A stretch of 64,000 nucleotides of DNA from CAYLHF01 sp964383365 (GTDB taxonomy: Bacteria > Bacteroidota > Rhodothermia > Rhodothermales > UBA10348). Made by a program: the position numbers and the translations under genes. The stretch lies in contig CAYLHF010000001.1 in the NCBI GenBank assembly GCA_964383365.1, forward strand, positions 62,001-126,000, in the 5' to 3' direction. Below the pieces are notes generated by a model. The model saw only the letters and a list, made by a program, of their open reading frames with translations. It had not been told where the DNA came from and did no database searches. This document shows positions 25,830 to 36,437 of this stretch, piece after piece. Position 1 is the stretch's first letter. Each line of letters opens with the position of its first letter.

Positions 25830-28610
25830 ATGAACAAGCTCCTCTCCCTCCTTCTGATTCTGACCGCTGGCATGCTTCTGGTCGCCCCTGCACGGGCGCA
25901 GGATGATCCTGATCTGCCTGAACCCGATCGCAAGAGTCCGGTCGAGATACCATACCAGAAGTTCACGCTCGATAATGGACTGACCGTACTGATTCACGAA
26001 GATCATAAGGCTCCGATCGCGGCCGTCAATGTCTGGTACCACGTCGGATCCAAGAACGAAGTTCGTGGAAAGACGGGGTTCGCCCACCTGTTTGAACACC
26101 TGATGTTCAACGGGTCGGAAAACAATGACGACGACTATTTTCAGGTCATGGAGCGCATCGGTGCGACGAACCTGAACGGGACGACGAACAACGATCGAAC
26201 CAATTACTTTCAGAATGTCCCGATCAATGCACTCGACCGTGCGCTCTGGATGGAATCAGACCGTATGGGGCATCTGCTGGGAGCGATAGATCAGGAGAAG
26301 CTCGACGAACAACGAGGTGTCGTCCAGAATGAAAAACGTCAGGGAGAAAATCAGCCGTACGGTCGAGTCTTCAACGTTATCACCGAGAATACATATCCGG
26401 ATGGTCATCCTTATTCGCACACGGTGATCGGATCCATGGATGATCTGGATGCGGCATCGCTCGAAGACGTCCAGACCTGGTTCAAGACGTACTACGGTCC
26501 CAGTAACGCGGTCATTGCCGTGGCCGGTGATATTGACACAGAAGACGCTCTAAACCGCGTCAAGAAGTTTTTTGGGGACATTCCGCCAGGGCCACCAATC
26601 GAGAAGCACGACACCTGGGTGGCGAAGCGAACGGGAACGCATCGGATGCATCTGCAAGACCGGGTGCCCCAGTCGCGGATATACAAAGTGTGGAATACGC
26701 CTGAATGGGGAAACGCTGATGCGGATTACCTGAATCTGGCGTCAGATATACTCGCCTCAGGCAAGACCTCGAGACTGTACAAACGAATGGTCTACGACGA
26801 CCAGATCGCGACCGACGTCGGCGCCTTCATTCAGCAACGCGAGATCGCCGGACTGTTCATGATTCAGGCCAGCGCCCGACCCGGACAGAAGCTCTCCACA
26901 ATCGAAATGGGGCTGGACGAAGAATTGGCTGCGTTTCTCCGGGATGGACCAACCGATAAGGAAATGGAGCGGGTCAGAACCGGGTATCTGGCAAATTTTG
27001 TCCGCGGTGCAGAGCAAATCGGCGGATTCGGTGGCAAGTCGGATATACTGGCACAGAACGAGATTTACGGGGGTGACGCAGGGTTGTATGAGACCAGGCT
27101 GAACCGCATCCAGAGCGCTACGAAAGAAGATGTCGTTGGCGCTGCGCGGCGCTGGCTCTCGGACGGGGTCCTGATTCTGGATGTAACGCCCTTTCCCGAG
27201 TTAACAAATGCCGATTCGGGCGCCGACCGGAGTCGTCTTGCTCCACTCGGAGAAGCACCGGTCACCCGGTTTCCTGCGTTTGAGCGGCAACGACTCGCAA
27301 ACGGCCTGACGGTCATTTTGAGTGAGCGCCACGCGACGCCACTCGTCGAATTCAGTCTACAAGTAGATGCCGGGTACGCATCCGACCAGTTCGGAACGCC
27401 CGGCACGGCCAGTCTGGCGATGAATATGCTCGACGAAGGGACGACTACCAGGGACGCGCTTGCCATCAATGAGTCGCTGGCCCTGCTGGGAGCATCGCTA
27501 AGATCGGGATCAAACCTGGATGTGTCTTCCGTCTCGATGTCCGCTCTCAGGGAGAATCTCGGAGCGGCTCTGGACATCTATACCGATGTCATCCTGAACC
27601 CATCTTTCCCGGAGCAAGATTTCGACCGACTCAAACAGCAACAGTCCGTTGCCATCCAACGCGAGCAGCAGAACCCCATCCAGATGGCGCTGCGGGTATT
27701 TCCGGGGCTTCTGTACGGGAAAGATCATGCCTACGGCCTTCCTTTCACGGGTTCCGGCACGCAGGACGCACTGGCCAGTATTTCCCGGGAAGATCTGAAG
27801 ACGTTCCATGAGACCTGGTTCAAGCCAGGCAATGCGACGCTCGTCGTCGTAGGCGACATCACCATGTCAGAGCTGAAACCGATGTTGGACGATCGGTTCG
27901 GTTCATGGAAGTCCGGCGCTGTCCCCACAAAAAATATTACAAAGGTGAGCCAGAAGGATCATTCGACCGTGTATCTGATGGACCGGCCCGGCGCCCAGCA
28001 GTCGATCATATTCGCAGGTCACGTTGCTCCTCCGAAATCAGATCCTCATGATATTGAAATCGGAACGATGAATGCTATTCTGGGTGGAACGTTCACGTCC
28101 CGAATCAACATGAACCTCCGCGAAGACAAGAGTTGGTCTTACGGCACGTTGTCACTCGTACTGGACGCCCGAGGCCAGCGGCCATTCATCGTCTACGCCC
28201 CCGTTCAGACGGATAAAACGAGCGAATCAATGGGCGAAATAATCAAGGAGATCGACGCGTACCTTGGAGAATCACCGGTTACCATGGAAGAACTCAGCAA
28301 GGCGAAGAAGAGCCAGACGCTGACGCTTCCGGGACAGTGGGAGACCAACGCTGCCGTTCAGGGATCGCTCAATCAGATGGTCCAATTTGGCCTCGCAGAT
28401 GATTACTTCGACACGTTTCCCGGTCGGGTAACCAATCAACAGATCGATGAGATAAATGCTGCCGCCCACCAGGTTCTCCATCCGGAGGCTATCGTGTGGG
28501 TAATCGTCGGTGATTTGAGCAGGATTGAGGAAGGCATTCGAGGCCTTGGTATCGCAGACATTCGGCATCTCGATGCGGACGGCAATGAGATTCCCACTGG
28601 AAGTGACTGA
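25830..28610 (+). CDS. M16 family zinc metallopeptidase, exported
   Basis: 926 residues from ATG 25830, with signal MNKLLSLLLILTAGMLLVAPARAQ. Two M16 halves follow. The first has the inverted zinc motif H86-L-F-E89-H90 (AHLFEHLMFNGSEN) and the third ligand E168 in VVQNEKRQ. The second half (about 480-920) keeps the fold (NGLTVILSERHATPLVEF) but lacks HxxEH and is the usual inactive partner. It has FTSRINMNLREDKSWSYG in the second half, matching the R/Y substrate-binding region. Family members (pitrilysin/insulinase) degrade peptides in a closed chamber; this one is likely periplasmic. A frame extension to 25731 exists but precedes the signal. Confidence 0.93.
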   Translation: MNKLLSLLLILTAGMLLVAPARAQDDPDLPEPDRKSPVEIPYQKFTLDNGLTVLIHEDHKAPIAAVNVWYHVGSKNEVRGKTGFAHLFEHLMFNGSENNDDDYFQVMERIGATNLNGTTNNDRTNYFQNVPINALDRALWMESDRMGHLLGAIDQEKLDEQRGVVQNEKRQGENQPYGRVFNVITENTYPDGHPYSHTVIGSMDDLDAASLEDVQTWFKTYYGPSNAVIAVAGDIDTEDALNRVKKFFGDIPPGPPIEKHDTWVAKRTGTHRMHLQDRVPQSRIYKVWNTPEWGNADADYLNLASDILASGKTSRLYKRMVYDDQIATDVGAFIQQREIAGLFMIQASARPGQKLSTIEMGLDEELAAFLRDGPTDKEMERVRTGYLANFVRGAEQIGGFGGKSDILAQNEIYGGDAGLYETRLNRIQSATKEDVVGAARRWLSDGVLILDVTPFPELTNADSGADRSRLAPLGEAPVTRFPAFERQRLANGLTVILSERHATPLVEFSLQVDAGYASDQFGTPGTASLAMNMLDEGTTTRDALAINESLALLGASLRSGSNLDVSSVSMSALRENLGAALDIYTDVILNPSFPEQDFDRLKQQQSVAIQREQQNPIQMALRVFPGLLYGKDHAYGLPFTGSGTQDALASISREDLKTFHETWFKPGNATLVVVGDITMSELKPMLDDRFGSWKSGAVPTKNITKVSQKDHSTVYLMDRPGAQQSIIFAGHVAPPKSDPHDIEIGTMNAILGGTFTSRINMNLREDKSWSYGTLSLVLDARGQRPFIVYAPVQTDKTSESMGEIIKEIDAYLGESPVTMEELSKAKKSQTLTLPGQWETNAAVQGSLNQMVQFGLADDYFDTFPGRVTNQQIDEINAAAHQVLHPEAIVWVIVGDLSRIEEGIRGLGIADIRHLDADGNEIPTGSD

Positions 28611-28647
28611 CACCCCGCAACGTCAGCATGCATCCCGGGCTACGAAT

Positions 28648-31083
28648 TCATGCTTCCGCTTCGCCACCCAGTGATCGCCTGACGTGGCGCTTCATTGCGC
28701 GGAGATGAACATTCAGATGATCGATATGGTCGGAAAGATCTTCTTCCGGGGAGTGATCACAGATCCGTTCGATCGCTCGGCAGTCCAGGCTGAGCGTATC
28801 GAACCCTAGCATCGCTGCCGTGGACTTGAGTGAGTGAGCCGCGCGTCCTGCCACGACGAAATCTCCCTCATCAACTCCATTCCGAACTTCACTAACCATC
28901 GCCTCGGCATCGGCAACAAATTCCTTCAGCACGTCGGTAATCATCTCAGGGTCGTCCTCACCGAGAAATCTTCGGACGATGGCAACCGGATCGCGGTCCG
29001 TCGCGAACGGCCCCGATGTCTTTTTCGGCAGGATCTCATTCGATTCATACGCCTTCCGAGGCTCGCTATCGGGCTCGATGTGTTCGGGCTCCTGGTGGAG
29101 ATCGCTCTCGGTATCCACGTTACCGGATTCCTGAATTGAACCGTCCGTCGCCAGCGCGTTTGCAATGACGGCTTCAAGCGCCTCTTCCGTGATGGGTTTG
29201 GGAATGAATCCTATCATTCCGATAGCCTCACACGCATGCTTTTTCTCCAATGTCACATCGGCAGTTACGGCAATAACGCGAAGCGGTGAGTCCCACTTCC
29301 ACTCAGTTCGAATTTCTGTCGTAGCATCCAATCCGGACATATCAGGCATCCGGAGATCCATCAGAATGACACCATATGGAACGTGGCGAGCCGCTTGAAT
29401 GGCCGTCCTTCCGCAGTCCGCCGTATCTACGGAGTAACCAATACTCTCCAGCATTAATTTGGCTACCCGTTGGTTGATCGCATTGTCTTCCACGAGGAGA
29501 ATTCGACGCTCCGGTGGGCATTCTCCGGCGTCGGCCACCTGATAATCTGTTCCGTCGGTCTCCGATTCGGCGCCTATATCTGTCGCGTGCTCGTACAAAA
29601 CTGGAGCGTCCTGATCCGACTCCGTCTCCATGCTTTCGCAGCCACCACACTCCTCTTCGATCAATCCGATCTGGACCCGGGCATAGAATGTGGATCCCTC
29701 GCCCGGTACGCTTTCGGCCCACATCGTCCCGCCCATCATCTCTGCTATTCGCTTGGAGATCGCGAGCCCCAGACCGGTGCCGCCGAAACGCCTGGTGATG
29801 GACTCGTCCGCCTGGGAAAAGGACTTGAACAATTTTTCCATGCCATCAGCGTCGATTCCTACGCCCGTATCCGACACCGCGATGATGATATCTGCTTCCT
29901 CACGTCCGGGACTCTTCATCGTCACACTCAGACTGACGCTCCCCGTAGAGGTGAACTTTATCGCGTTCGAGATCAAATTGATTACGATCTGTCGGAGACG
30001 GGTTTCATCGGCCAGAATCTCCGGTGGAATATCCGGATCGATCGATGACGTCAGCAGCAGATGTTTTTCCGTTGCTGCAAATTTTTGGGTGCTCAGGGCG
30101 GCCCGGATGCTCTTTCTCAAATCAAATGGCCTGTTCTCCAGATCCATTTGTCCGGACTCAATTTTCGAGAAATCGAGCACTTCGTTGATGACAGACAGCA
30201 GCACATCACCGGACCCGGCCACCGTTTCTGCATATTCTTTCTGTTCTTCAGTCATATCGGTCTTGAGGAGAATCCTGCTCATACCGATAATGCCATTGAG
30301 CGGAGACCGAATTTCGTGACTCATGGTGGCCAGAAATTGACTCTTCGCTTTCGTTGCGGATTCCGCAAGGAAGATGGCTTCTTCAAGCTCTTCTTTTCCG
30401 CTCTCAATGAGTGATGCCATCCGATTGAAATGGTGCGCGAGCAGGCCCACCTCGTCACGCGTGGATATGTCTGCACGGGCCGTATAGTCTCCTCCGGCCA
30501 GTCTTTTCGTAGCCCGGGATAGTTCCTCCAGAGGTTGCGTAATCAGCGAGGAAAGGTGAAAGGCAATCAGCAGACTGACGATGAGAACCAGCAGACTGAT
30601 AATGATAATCTCTGCCCGTAGTGTATCGACCGCCCGGTCGAGCGTCGACATGCTCTGCGAGACGTACACGTAGGCTACGACGACATTGTCTGACAGTATG
30701 GGCTTACCGTAGACCGCGAATTTTCCACCTACCGTTACCATGCCATCTTTTTCCCGGTCGTAGGAGAGAGAAAAGTCATCCGGCCAGGACGCGATTCGAG
30801 CACCGGTCCAGTTCACAACGTCTACTGAAGTGAGTTCCGGACTGTTCTTTACGAATTCCTCTATCGTGCTGGAAAGTTCGGGTCGCGACCCTGAGAATGC
30901 TCCCCCGATCTTCTCCGCGATAGCCTCGGTATGAAAAGCCAGTCCATCTTCGAACTCTTTGACCTGTTGAGATCGAAGCAATTGGGGAAGGAAAATGTAG
31001 AGTGACGTAACGATGAAACACATATAGACAAAAGCTGCCATGAGCATTTTTGCCTGAATAGATATATGTCGTCCCTTTCGCAT
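28648..31083 (-). CDS. Hybrid sensor histidine kinase with receiver and Hpt domains
   Basis: 811 residues from ATG 31083. Two membrane helices (about 13-35 and 160-180) flank a periplasmic sensor of about 125 residues. A HAMP domain follows (ITQPLEELSRATKRLAGGDY), then HisKA with H256 in SHEIRSPLNG, and HATPase with DTGVGI and GGTGLGLAISKRIAEMMGG. The receiver has phospho-acceptor D576 in ILMDLRMPD and lysine in FIPKPI. A C-terminal Hpt has H750 in AAHSLKSTA. This is a complete internal phosphorelay (His-Asp-His), whose final target is not encoded nearby. The frame is open 51 codons upstream but without domain features. It follows the sortilin-like gene by 128 bp on the same strand. Confidence 0.9.
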   Translation of the reverse strand: MRKGRHISIQAKMLMAAFVYMCFIVTSLYIFLPQLLRSQQVKEFEDGLAFHTEAIAEKIGGAFSGSRPELSSTIEEFVKNSPELTSVDVVNWTGARIASWPDDFSLSYDREKDGMVTVGGKFAVYGKPILSDNVVVAYVYVSQSMSTLDRAVDTLRAEIIIISLLVLIVSLLIAFHLSSLITQPLEELSRATKRLAGGDYTARADISTRDEVGLLAHHFNRMASLIESGKEELEEAIFLAESATKAKSQFLATMSHEIRSPLNGIIGMSRILLKTDMTEEQKEYAETVAGSGDVLLSVINEVLDFSKIESGQMDLENRPFDLRKSIRAALSTQKFAATEKHLLLTSSIDPDIPPEILADETRLRQIVINLISNAIKFTSTGSVSLSVTMKSPGREEADIIIAVSDTGVGIDADGMEKLFKSFSQADESITRRFGGTGLGLAISKRIAEMMGGTMWAESVPGEGSTFYARVQIGLIEEECGGCESMETESDQDAPVLYEHATDIGAESETDGTDYQVADAGECPPERRILLVEDNAINQRVAKLMLESIGYSVDTADCGRTAIQAARHVPYGVILMDLRMPDMSGLDATTEIRTEWKWDSPLRVIAVTADVTLEKKHACEAIGMIGFIPKPITEEALEAVIANALATDGSIQESGNVDTESDLHQEPEHIEPDSEPRKAYESNEILPKKTSGPFATDRDPVAIVRRFLGEDDPEMITDVLKEFVADAEAMVSEVRNGVDEGDFVVAGRAAHSLKSTAAMLGFDTLSLDCRAIERICDHSPEEDLSDHIDHLNVHLRAMKRHVRRSLGGEAEA

Positions 31084-31211
31084 ACGGGCAAACCGACCTC
31101 GTTTGAGGTTTTTTCGGCCACTTTGAAGCCATTTTACCGGTTCTACTTGTAGCGTAGATCGGGGGTATTTGCCATCTCTTAATACGTAGGAACACGTATA
31201 AACATCAGGTC

Positions 31212-34200
31212 CTACTGATCTGAAACCGCATTCCATCTCGAAATCAGCGCAGCCTGTCTGGCCCGAAGCGTGTCATAACGTTCGTAGGCATCCCGGCCGG
31301 GACGCTGATCCGCCCTGGACGTCATTCCGGACAGGTATCCGAGTTGGCTGATCAACATGCGGGCCGGGTAGCTCTGATCGTCCCGGTCGACGAACTCGGC
31401 ACGGAGTGCCTGCATCTCGGCGATCCGCGAATCGGTCGCCCTGTTTTGCTCTTCTGACTCACGGAGAGCGGCCAGAACCGAGTCCATCTCTGAGACTGTC
31501 GCTGTGGCCTCTGTTAACGCCGCGTGAACCTTCAGATTGAATGACAATTGCTCCGCCAGGTCGTCCTCCGAGACTCCGTCGTTGGCGATGCGAGGATCGA
31601 TCAGAATTCGAAACCGGGTCGACTCGCTCCACTCGCCCATCGTGAGCGTTGCCACATATTCTCCGGGCGCGGCCAGGGGGCCGCGCCTCCGGTTTCCGTT
31701 TATCCGGGTGGATCCAGCGTATCTCATGTCCCATATAAAGCGATGAGAGCCCGCAGTGGCATCGAGTATCTCCCGTTTGGGCGTCCCTGGGCCGGACGCT
31801 GCGGAACGTGACCGGGCAGGACCTCTCATCCCTTGCTCGGCGGACGCACCGCCGACGTCTTTCGCCTCGCTACTGAACGAGCGAATCTCCTGTCCGTCGG
31901 CCGTCGAAACGGACAACGTCAGGTCTCCTTGCCCATCCTCCGGAAGGAAATACGTAAACTGTGGTCCCGGAACGGGATACTCTGGACGAGCGTCATTTCC
32001 GGCCGAGAATGAGTATCGCATGCGATAGGCATCGCGCGGACTGAACAGACGGGTCTGCTCTTGCTCTCCCTCGCCGTCCTGAGCCGCCATCTGATGAAAT
32101 GTCGTGATGTCATCGAGTATCCAGAACGCCCGACCCATCGTAGAGACAATTAAATCCTTCCGATAGACCTTCAGATCGGTAATCGGTGTCACCGGAAGAT
32201 TCAGTTGCAACGACTGCCAGTGTCGGCCATCATCAAACGAGATAAATAGACCGAACTCGGTTCCTGCGTATAGAAGGCCTTCGTAATCGGGATCCTCACG
32301 GACCACCCGAGTCGGCGAATCGATCGGAATACCGTTCTCTCCGGTTGTCAATAACGTCCATGTCTCTCCGAAATCTTCCGTTCGGTAGATGTATGGCTTG
32401 AAATCATTCAGGAGATATCGATACCCCGCGACATATGCCTTGCCCGCCGTATGAGGAGAAGGTTCGATTGCCTGAATCCTGCCTTCCTGTGGCATTTCCG
32501 GAGGCGTCACATCCTTCCACGTTTCTCCTCCGTCTCTCGTGACGTGAACCGGCCCATCGTTGGCTCCCGTCCATATAACTCCTTCCTGCACAGGAGATTC
32601 CTCGATCACGTAGAGTACACTGTAATGCTCTTCTCCCGTTATATCCCGGGTAATCGGACTCCCGGAGACTACCTGTCGCTCCGGCCGAAAAGCCGTCAGA
32701 TCCGGGCTGATTTGCTCCCAGGTCTTCCCTTCATCCAGGGTCCGATGTACAAACTGCGAGCCGTGGTAGATCACGTCCGGATTGTGGGGAGATACCTCGA
32801 TCGGTACGACGCGCTGGAAACGGAACGGGAGCTCGCGAGGATTCCGTCCATAGAGATCGACCGCGCCCACATAGTACTGCTGCTCCTGGCCCGTCTTTCG
32901 ATTGAATCGACCGAAACGACCCTTACAGTTACTGTATACGATATCGGGGTTCCCGGGCTTCGGAACGGCGGGGCCGGTCTCACATCCTCCCATGGTCTCC
33001 CACAATGCGGTCACTCCACCCGGCCTTCGAACGTCGGGAAGGCTCGGAGCGGAAATGGTAGAGTTATCCTGCTGACCCGAATAGACGCGGTACGGAAACC
33101 GATCGTCCACGTTGATCTGGTAGAGTTCCGCCGTCGCCTGGTTTTGCTGCGACGACCAGGTCTTCCCCCCATCCCGTGTCACGTTGGCTCCTCCGTCGTT
33201 GGACTGAATGATGAGATTCCCGTCGTCCGGATTGATCCACATGTCGTGATTGTCACCATGAGGTGTCGAGGCCCGCTCGAACGACTCTCCCGCATCATTC
33301 GACACGTAGAATCCTTCGTTATTGACGTAGACCCGGTCGGCATCAGACGGATCTGCGTCCACGTTGGTGTAATAGAAGGGCCGGTTCATGATGCCCTTAT
33401 GCGTATTGACGAGCCGCCACGTCAGGCCCCTGTCATTTGAGCGGTAGAGCCCTTCATCGTCGGGTTTCGCCTCGACGAGGGCATAGATTCGGCTGGGGTC
33501 GGCGGGAGACACCGCCAGATCCATCTTCCCGATGAGGCCTTGCGGAAGACCCGCTTCTATCTTCGTCCACGTCGTACCGGCATCCGTCGAGCGATAGAAT
33601 CCGTCTTCCGTGTTGCTTCCGCTAAGAATGGTCCAGGGCTTGCGCTCGGCCGTCCACATGGCCGCATAGACCTCGTCCGGGTTGGACGGATTCAGTTCGA
33701 GATCGATCGCTCCGGTATGGTCCGAGACAAACAGGATATGCGACCACGTCGTACCCCCGTCGACGCTCTTGTAGACACCCCGTTCGGAATTGGCACCAAA
33801 AGGACTACCCAGCGCCGCGACATAGACGACTTCAGGATTGGTCGGGTGGACGACAACCGCACCGATCTGTCCGGTTTTTCCGAGGCCCAGAAACGTCCAC
33901 GTCTCACCCGCGTCATTCGAACGATAGACCCCGCGTCCGATGATGACGTTACTCCGGATGCCATCCGAACCGGTTCCTGCGTAGATAACCGACGGATCGC
34001 TGTCGGCCACGTCGATCGAGCCGATCGATGCTGTTGCAAAAAATCCGTCAGATACGTTCGTCCACGAAGATCCGTAATTCGTTGTCTTCCAGACTCCTCC
34101 ACCGGTGCTACCGAAGAAAAAAGTCCCCGGCGTCCGGGCATGTCCGGCCACAGCCGTCACCCGCCCTCCCCTCGTCGGGCCGATCATCCGAAAGTGGAGA

Positions 34201-34358
34201 CCAGAATACAATGCAGGATTAACCCGAATATTCTCACCAACAGAGTCGGTTCTCGCAGAAGACGTCTCTGAATGTTGTGCTCTGACACATGAGACGGTCA
34301 CCAGAAATCCTATGAAAGTGACCGCGAGAGACGAAAGATGAAAATGGTGACGTAGCAT
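31212..34358 (-). CDS. Exported VPS10/sortilin-like BNR-repeat protein
   Basis: 1048 residues with a signal peptide (LAVTFIGFLVTVSCVRAQ). Most of the protein (about 50-750) is a run of BNR/Asp-box blades (GVYRSNDAGETWTFLG, GVYKSVDGGTTWSHI, GFYRSTDAGTTWTKI, GLYRSNDRGLTWRLV and others), the layout of VPS10 or sialidase-like propellers. The C-terminal third holds an Ig-like segment and a helical end. Such proteins are abundant in Bacteroidota and Acidobacteriota and are often called glycosyl hydrolases, but no catalytic residues can be identified here, so a binding role is as likely. The next gene downstream is a hybrid histidine kinase. Confidence 0.88.
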   Translation of the reverse strand: MLRHHFHLSSLAVTFIGFLVTVSCVRAQHSETSSARTDSVGENIRVNPALYSGLHFRMIGPTRGGRVTAVAGHARTPGTFFFGSTGGGVWKTTNYGSSWTNVSDGFFATASIGSIDVADSDPSVIYAGTGSDGIRSNVIIGRGVYRSNDAGETWTFLGLGKTGQIGAVVVHPTNPEVVYVAALGSPFGANSERGVYKSVDGGTTWSHILFVSDHTGAIDLELNPSNPDEVYAAMWTAERKPWTILSGSNTEDGFYRSTDAGTTWTKIEAGLPQGLIGKMDLAVSPADPSRIYALVEAKPDDEGLYRSNDRGLTWRLVNTHKGIMNRPFYYTNVDADPSDADRVYVNNEGFYVSNDAGESFERASTPHGDNHDMWINPDDGNLIIQSNDGGANVTRDGGKTWSSQQNQATAELYQINVDDRFPYRVYSGQQDNSTISAPSLPDVRRPGGVTALWETMGGCETGPAVPKPGNPDIVYSNCKGRFGRFNRKTGQEQQYYVGAVDLYGRNPRELPFRFQRVVPIEVSPHNPDVIYHGSQFVHRTLDEGKTWEQISPDLTAFRPERQVVSGSPITRDITGEEHYSVLYVIEESPVQEGVIWTGANDGPVHVTRDGGETWKDVTPPEMPQEGRIQAIEPSPHTAGKAYVAGYRYLLNDFKPYIYRTEDFGETWTLLTTGENGIPIDSPTRVVREDPDYEGLLYAGTEFGLFISFDDGRHWQSLQLNLPVTPITDLKVYRKDLIVSTMGRAFWILDDITTFHQMAAQDGEGEQEQTRLFSPRDAYRMRYSFSAGNDARPEYPVPGPQFTYFLPEDGQGDLTLSVSTADGQEIRSFSSEAKDVGGASAEQGMRGPARSRSAASGPGTPKREILDATAGSHRFIWDMRYAGSTRINGNRRRGPLAAPGEYVATLTMGEWSESTRFRILIDPRIANDGVSEDDLAEQLSFNLKVHAALTEATATVSEMDSVLAALRESEEQNRATDSRIAEMQALRAEFVDRDDQSYPARMLISQLGYLSGMTSRADQRPGRDAYERYDTLRARQAALISRWNAVSDQ

Positions 34359-34673
34359 GATCGGAACGACTTAGTGAGCATGTTTGCCCCATTATCCGTC
34401 CAAAACAGTCAGGAAACAACTCCTGATTCTGCCACGTGAGGCGTTACGGACACCTCGATCCGTATCGGATTCCAATTTTCCAACGGACGCTCGTTTAGAT
34501 ACCGTATTTCGGTCTGCTTATTTGTCATTACCTCACACCACACACCAAATAAGTTTCTTATCATCATCAGCTTGACCAACGCCACACCCGTAAGTGGACA
34601 TCAGAATCGCCGATTCTAGGCCTGGTTGGTTGATTATGCTTTCCGAAAACCATTGAGAGAATCTAACAACGCT
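34359..34673. other. Intergenic region without visible gene
   Basis: 315 bp between the divergent sortilin-like and kelch genes. It is more AT-rich than its surroundings and presumably contains both promoters. Small inverted repeats (CAGGA/TCCTG near 34412-34428, GAATCG/CGATTC near 34608) are the only structure seen. Confidence 0.5.
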
Positions 34674-36404
34674 ATGCAATCGTCCGTTAAGAAATACGTC
34701 ATTTTCGTCCTGTCACTTTATTCACTGGTTGGCATTAACACGTCGAGTGCCCAGGACTGGATCTGGATCAAGGGAAGTAGCCAGAGCGATCAATTCGGAC
34801 ACTATGGAACGAAAGGGGCCGACGGTAGCACGAATACGCCGGGTGCGAGAAGTGACGCTCTCACGTGGACCGGGCGAAACGGAAATCTCTGGCTGTACGG
34901 AGGAGTGGGTAATTCTTCCATTCAACGAGGCGGGCTTAATGATCTATGGAAATTCGATAAGTCCACAGGAAACTGGACCTGGATGAAAGGAGACAGTACG
35001 TCAACCCAGCAACTATCTGTATTTGGAACCCAGGGCGTGGCTTCACCAGAAAATACCCCTGGGATTCGGATGTGGTCATCCGGATGGACGGATGCCGATG
35101 GAAATCTCTGGCTGTTCGGCGGATTCAGCGAGGGGGATGGTAGCGACGCAGGAACGGGTGGGGCCAATTATGGTGATCTGTGGAAGTATGATGCTCAGAC
35201 GGGATACTGGACCTGGATGAAAGGAAGTAATCTGCGCCAAAAATTCGGTCACTATGGTACTAAAGGCATCGAGGATCCGGAAAATACGCCCGGATCCAGG
35301 TGGTTGGCGACCAGTTGGACGGATCTGGATGGCAATTTTTGGCTTTTCGGAGGTGTAGGCCTGGGCGATGCTTCCAACACATCATCAGGCCATTTACAGG
35401 ACCTCTGGAAATATGATGTTCAGACGGGCAACTGGACGTGGATGAAAGGATCTGGTTCGATCGACCAGACCGTCAATCAAGGAACTAAGGGTATTGCGGA
35501 CCCGACGAACCTTCCGGCGGGACGTCTTTCCGCAGAAAGCTGGGTAGACAAGAACGGAAACTTGTGGATGTTCGGTGGAGATGCATCCGTGCTGGGAAAC
35601 GGAAATGTTTTTTCCTCCGTCATGAATGATTTATGGATGTTCGATATTCGAACGAACGAGTGGACATGGATTACCGGAACGGCATCCCTCGATTTTTTCA
35701 ACCCGCTCTGGACGATCGACTATGGTGTCATGGGGACACCGTCTACTGGCAGCCATCCCGGCCCCAGAAAAGAGGCTGTGACGTGGACCGATTCGAACGG
35801 CAATCTGTGGCTTTTTGGTGGCAACGGAGGAGTATCTGACAGTCATTTTGGTATGCTGAATGATCTCTGGAAGTTTGATACCGTTACGAGAGAATGGGCC
35901 TGGATAAATGGTAGTAATCAGGTAGATCAGATGGGGATGTACGGCTCTGTCGGCATGCCTGCTTCGAGCAATACACCCGGGTCCCGGAGGGCCTCAATGA
36001 GTTGGGTTGATGAGCATGGAGACTTCTGGTTGTTTGGAGGGACGGACGTCAACGGTAAGCACGTTAATGACACGTGGATGTTTGCCGTCAGTGGCCACCT
36101 GGTCCGTGTTGATGAAGCAGACTCGGGAGTGCTACCGGGGAGCTACGATCTCTCCACTGCCTATCCCAACCCATTTAACGACAATGCTACTATTCAGATT
36201 GCCGTTCAGCGCTCGCAACGAGTCAGACTCCGTGTCTACGATACGCTGGGACGAATGGTAGCGTATTTGTATGACGGTTTTCTCGTCGCCGGAAACAAAC
36301 AGGCGTTCACATTTGAAGGGGACCGACTATCCAGCGGTGTCTATCTGATACATGCCGATGGAGAATCTTTTTCGGCGTCTCGACAGATAGTACTCTCGAA
36401 GTAG
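34674..36404 (+). CDS. Secreted kelch-repeat protein with T9SS tail
   Basis: 576 residues from ATG 34674, with signal MQSSVKKYVIFVLSLYSLVG ending near SSAQ. Seven kelch-like repeats of about 65 residues follow. Each has WTWMKGS, FGxxGTKGxxxxxNTPGSR, WTDxxGNLWLFGG and NDLWKFDxxTxxW, enough for one seven-bladed propeller (about 25-490). The C-terminus (YPNPFNDNATIQI, YDTLGRMV, SSGVYLIH) is a T9SS type A sorting domain. The repeats are unusually uniform for kelch. It is exported to the surface; ligand unknown. No co-oriented neighbour. Confidence 0.9.
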   Translation: MQSSVKKYVIFVLSLYSLVGINTSSAQDWIWIKGSSQSDQFGHYGTKGADGSTNTPGARSDALTWTGRNGNLWLYGGVGNSSIQRGGLNDLWKFDKSTGNWTWMKGDSTSTQQLSVFGTQGVASPENTPGIRMWSSGWTDADGNLWLFGGFSEGDGSDAGTGGANYGDLWKYDAQTGYWTWMKGSNLRQKFGHYGTKGIEDPENTPGSRWLATSWTDLDGNFWLFGGVGLGDASNTSSGHLQDLWKYDVQTGNWTWMKGSGSIDQTVNQGTKGIADPTNLPAGRLSAESWVDKNGNLWMFGGDASVLGNGNVFSSVMNDLWMFDIRTNEWTWITGTASLDFFNPLWTIDYGVMGTPSTGSHPGPRKEAVTWTDSNGNLWLFGGNGGVSDSHFGMLNDLWKFDTVTREWAWINGSNQVDQMGMYGSVGMPASSNTPGSRRASMSWVDEHGDFWLFGGTDVNGKHVNDTWMFAVSGHLVRVDEADSGVLPGSYDLSTAYPNPFNDNATIQIAVQRSQRVRLRVYDTLGRMVAYLYDGFLVAGNKQAFTFEGDRLSSGVYLIHADGESFSASRQIVLSK

Positions 36405-36437
36405 AAGCACCACGAGATCATATGGAGCGGTTCTAAC

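Noticed and set aside
32451..33440. 329-codon plus-strand ORF
   Set aside because: Entirely antisense to the well-supported sortilin-like gene; Arg-rich composition and no motif.
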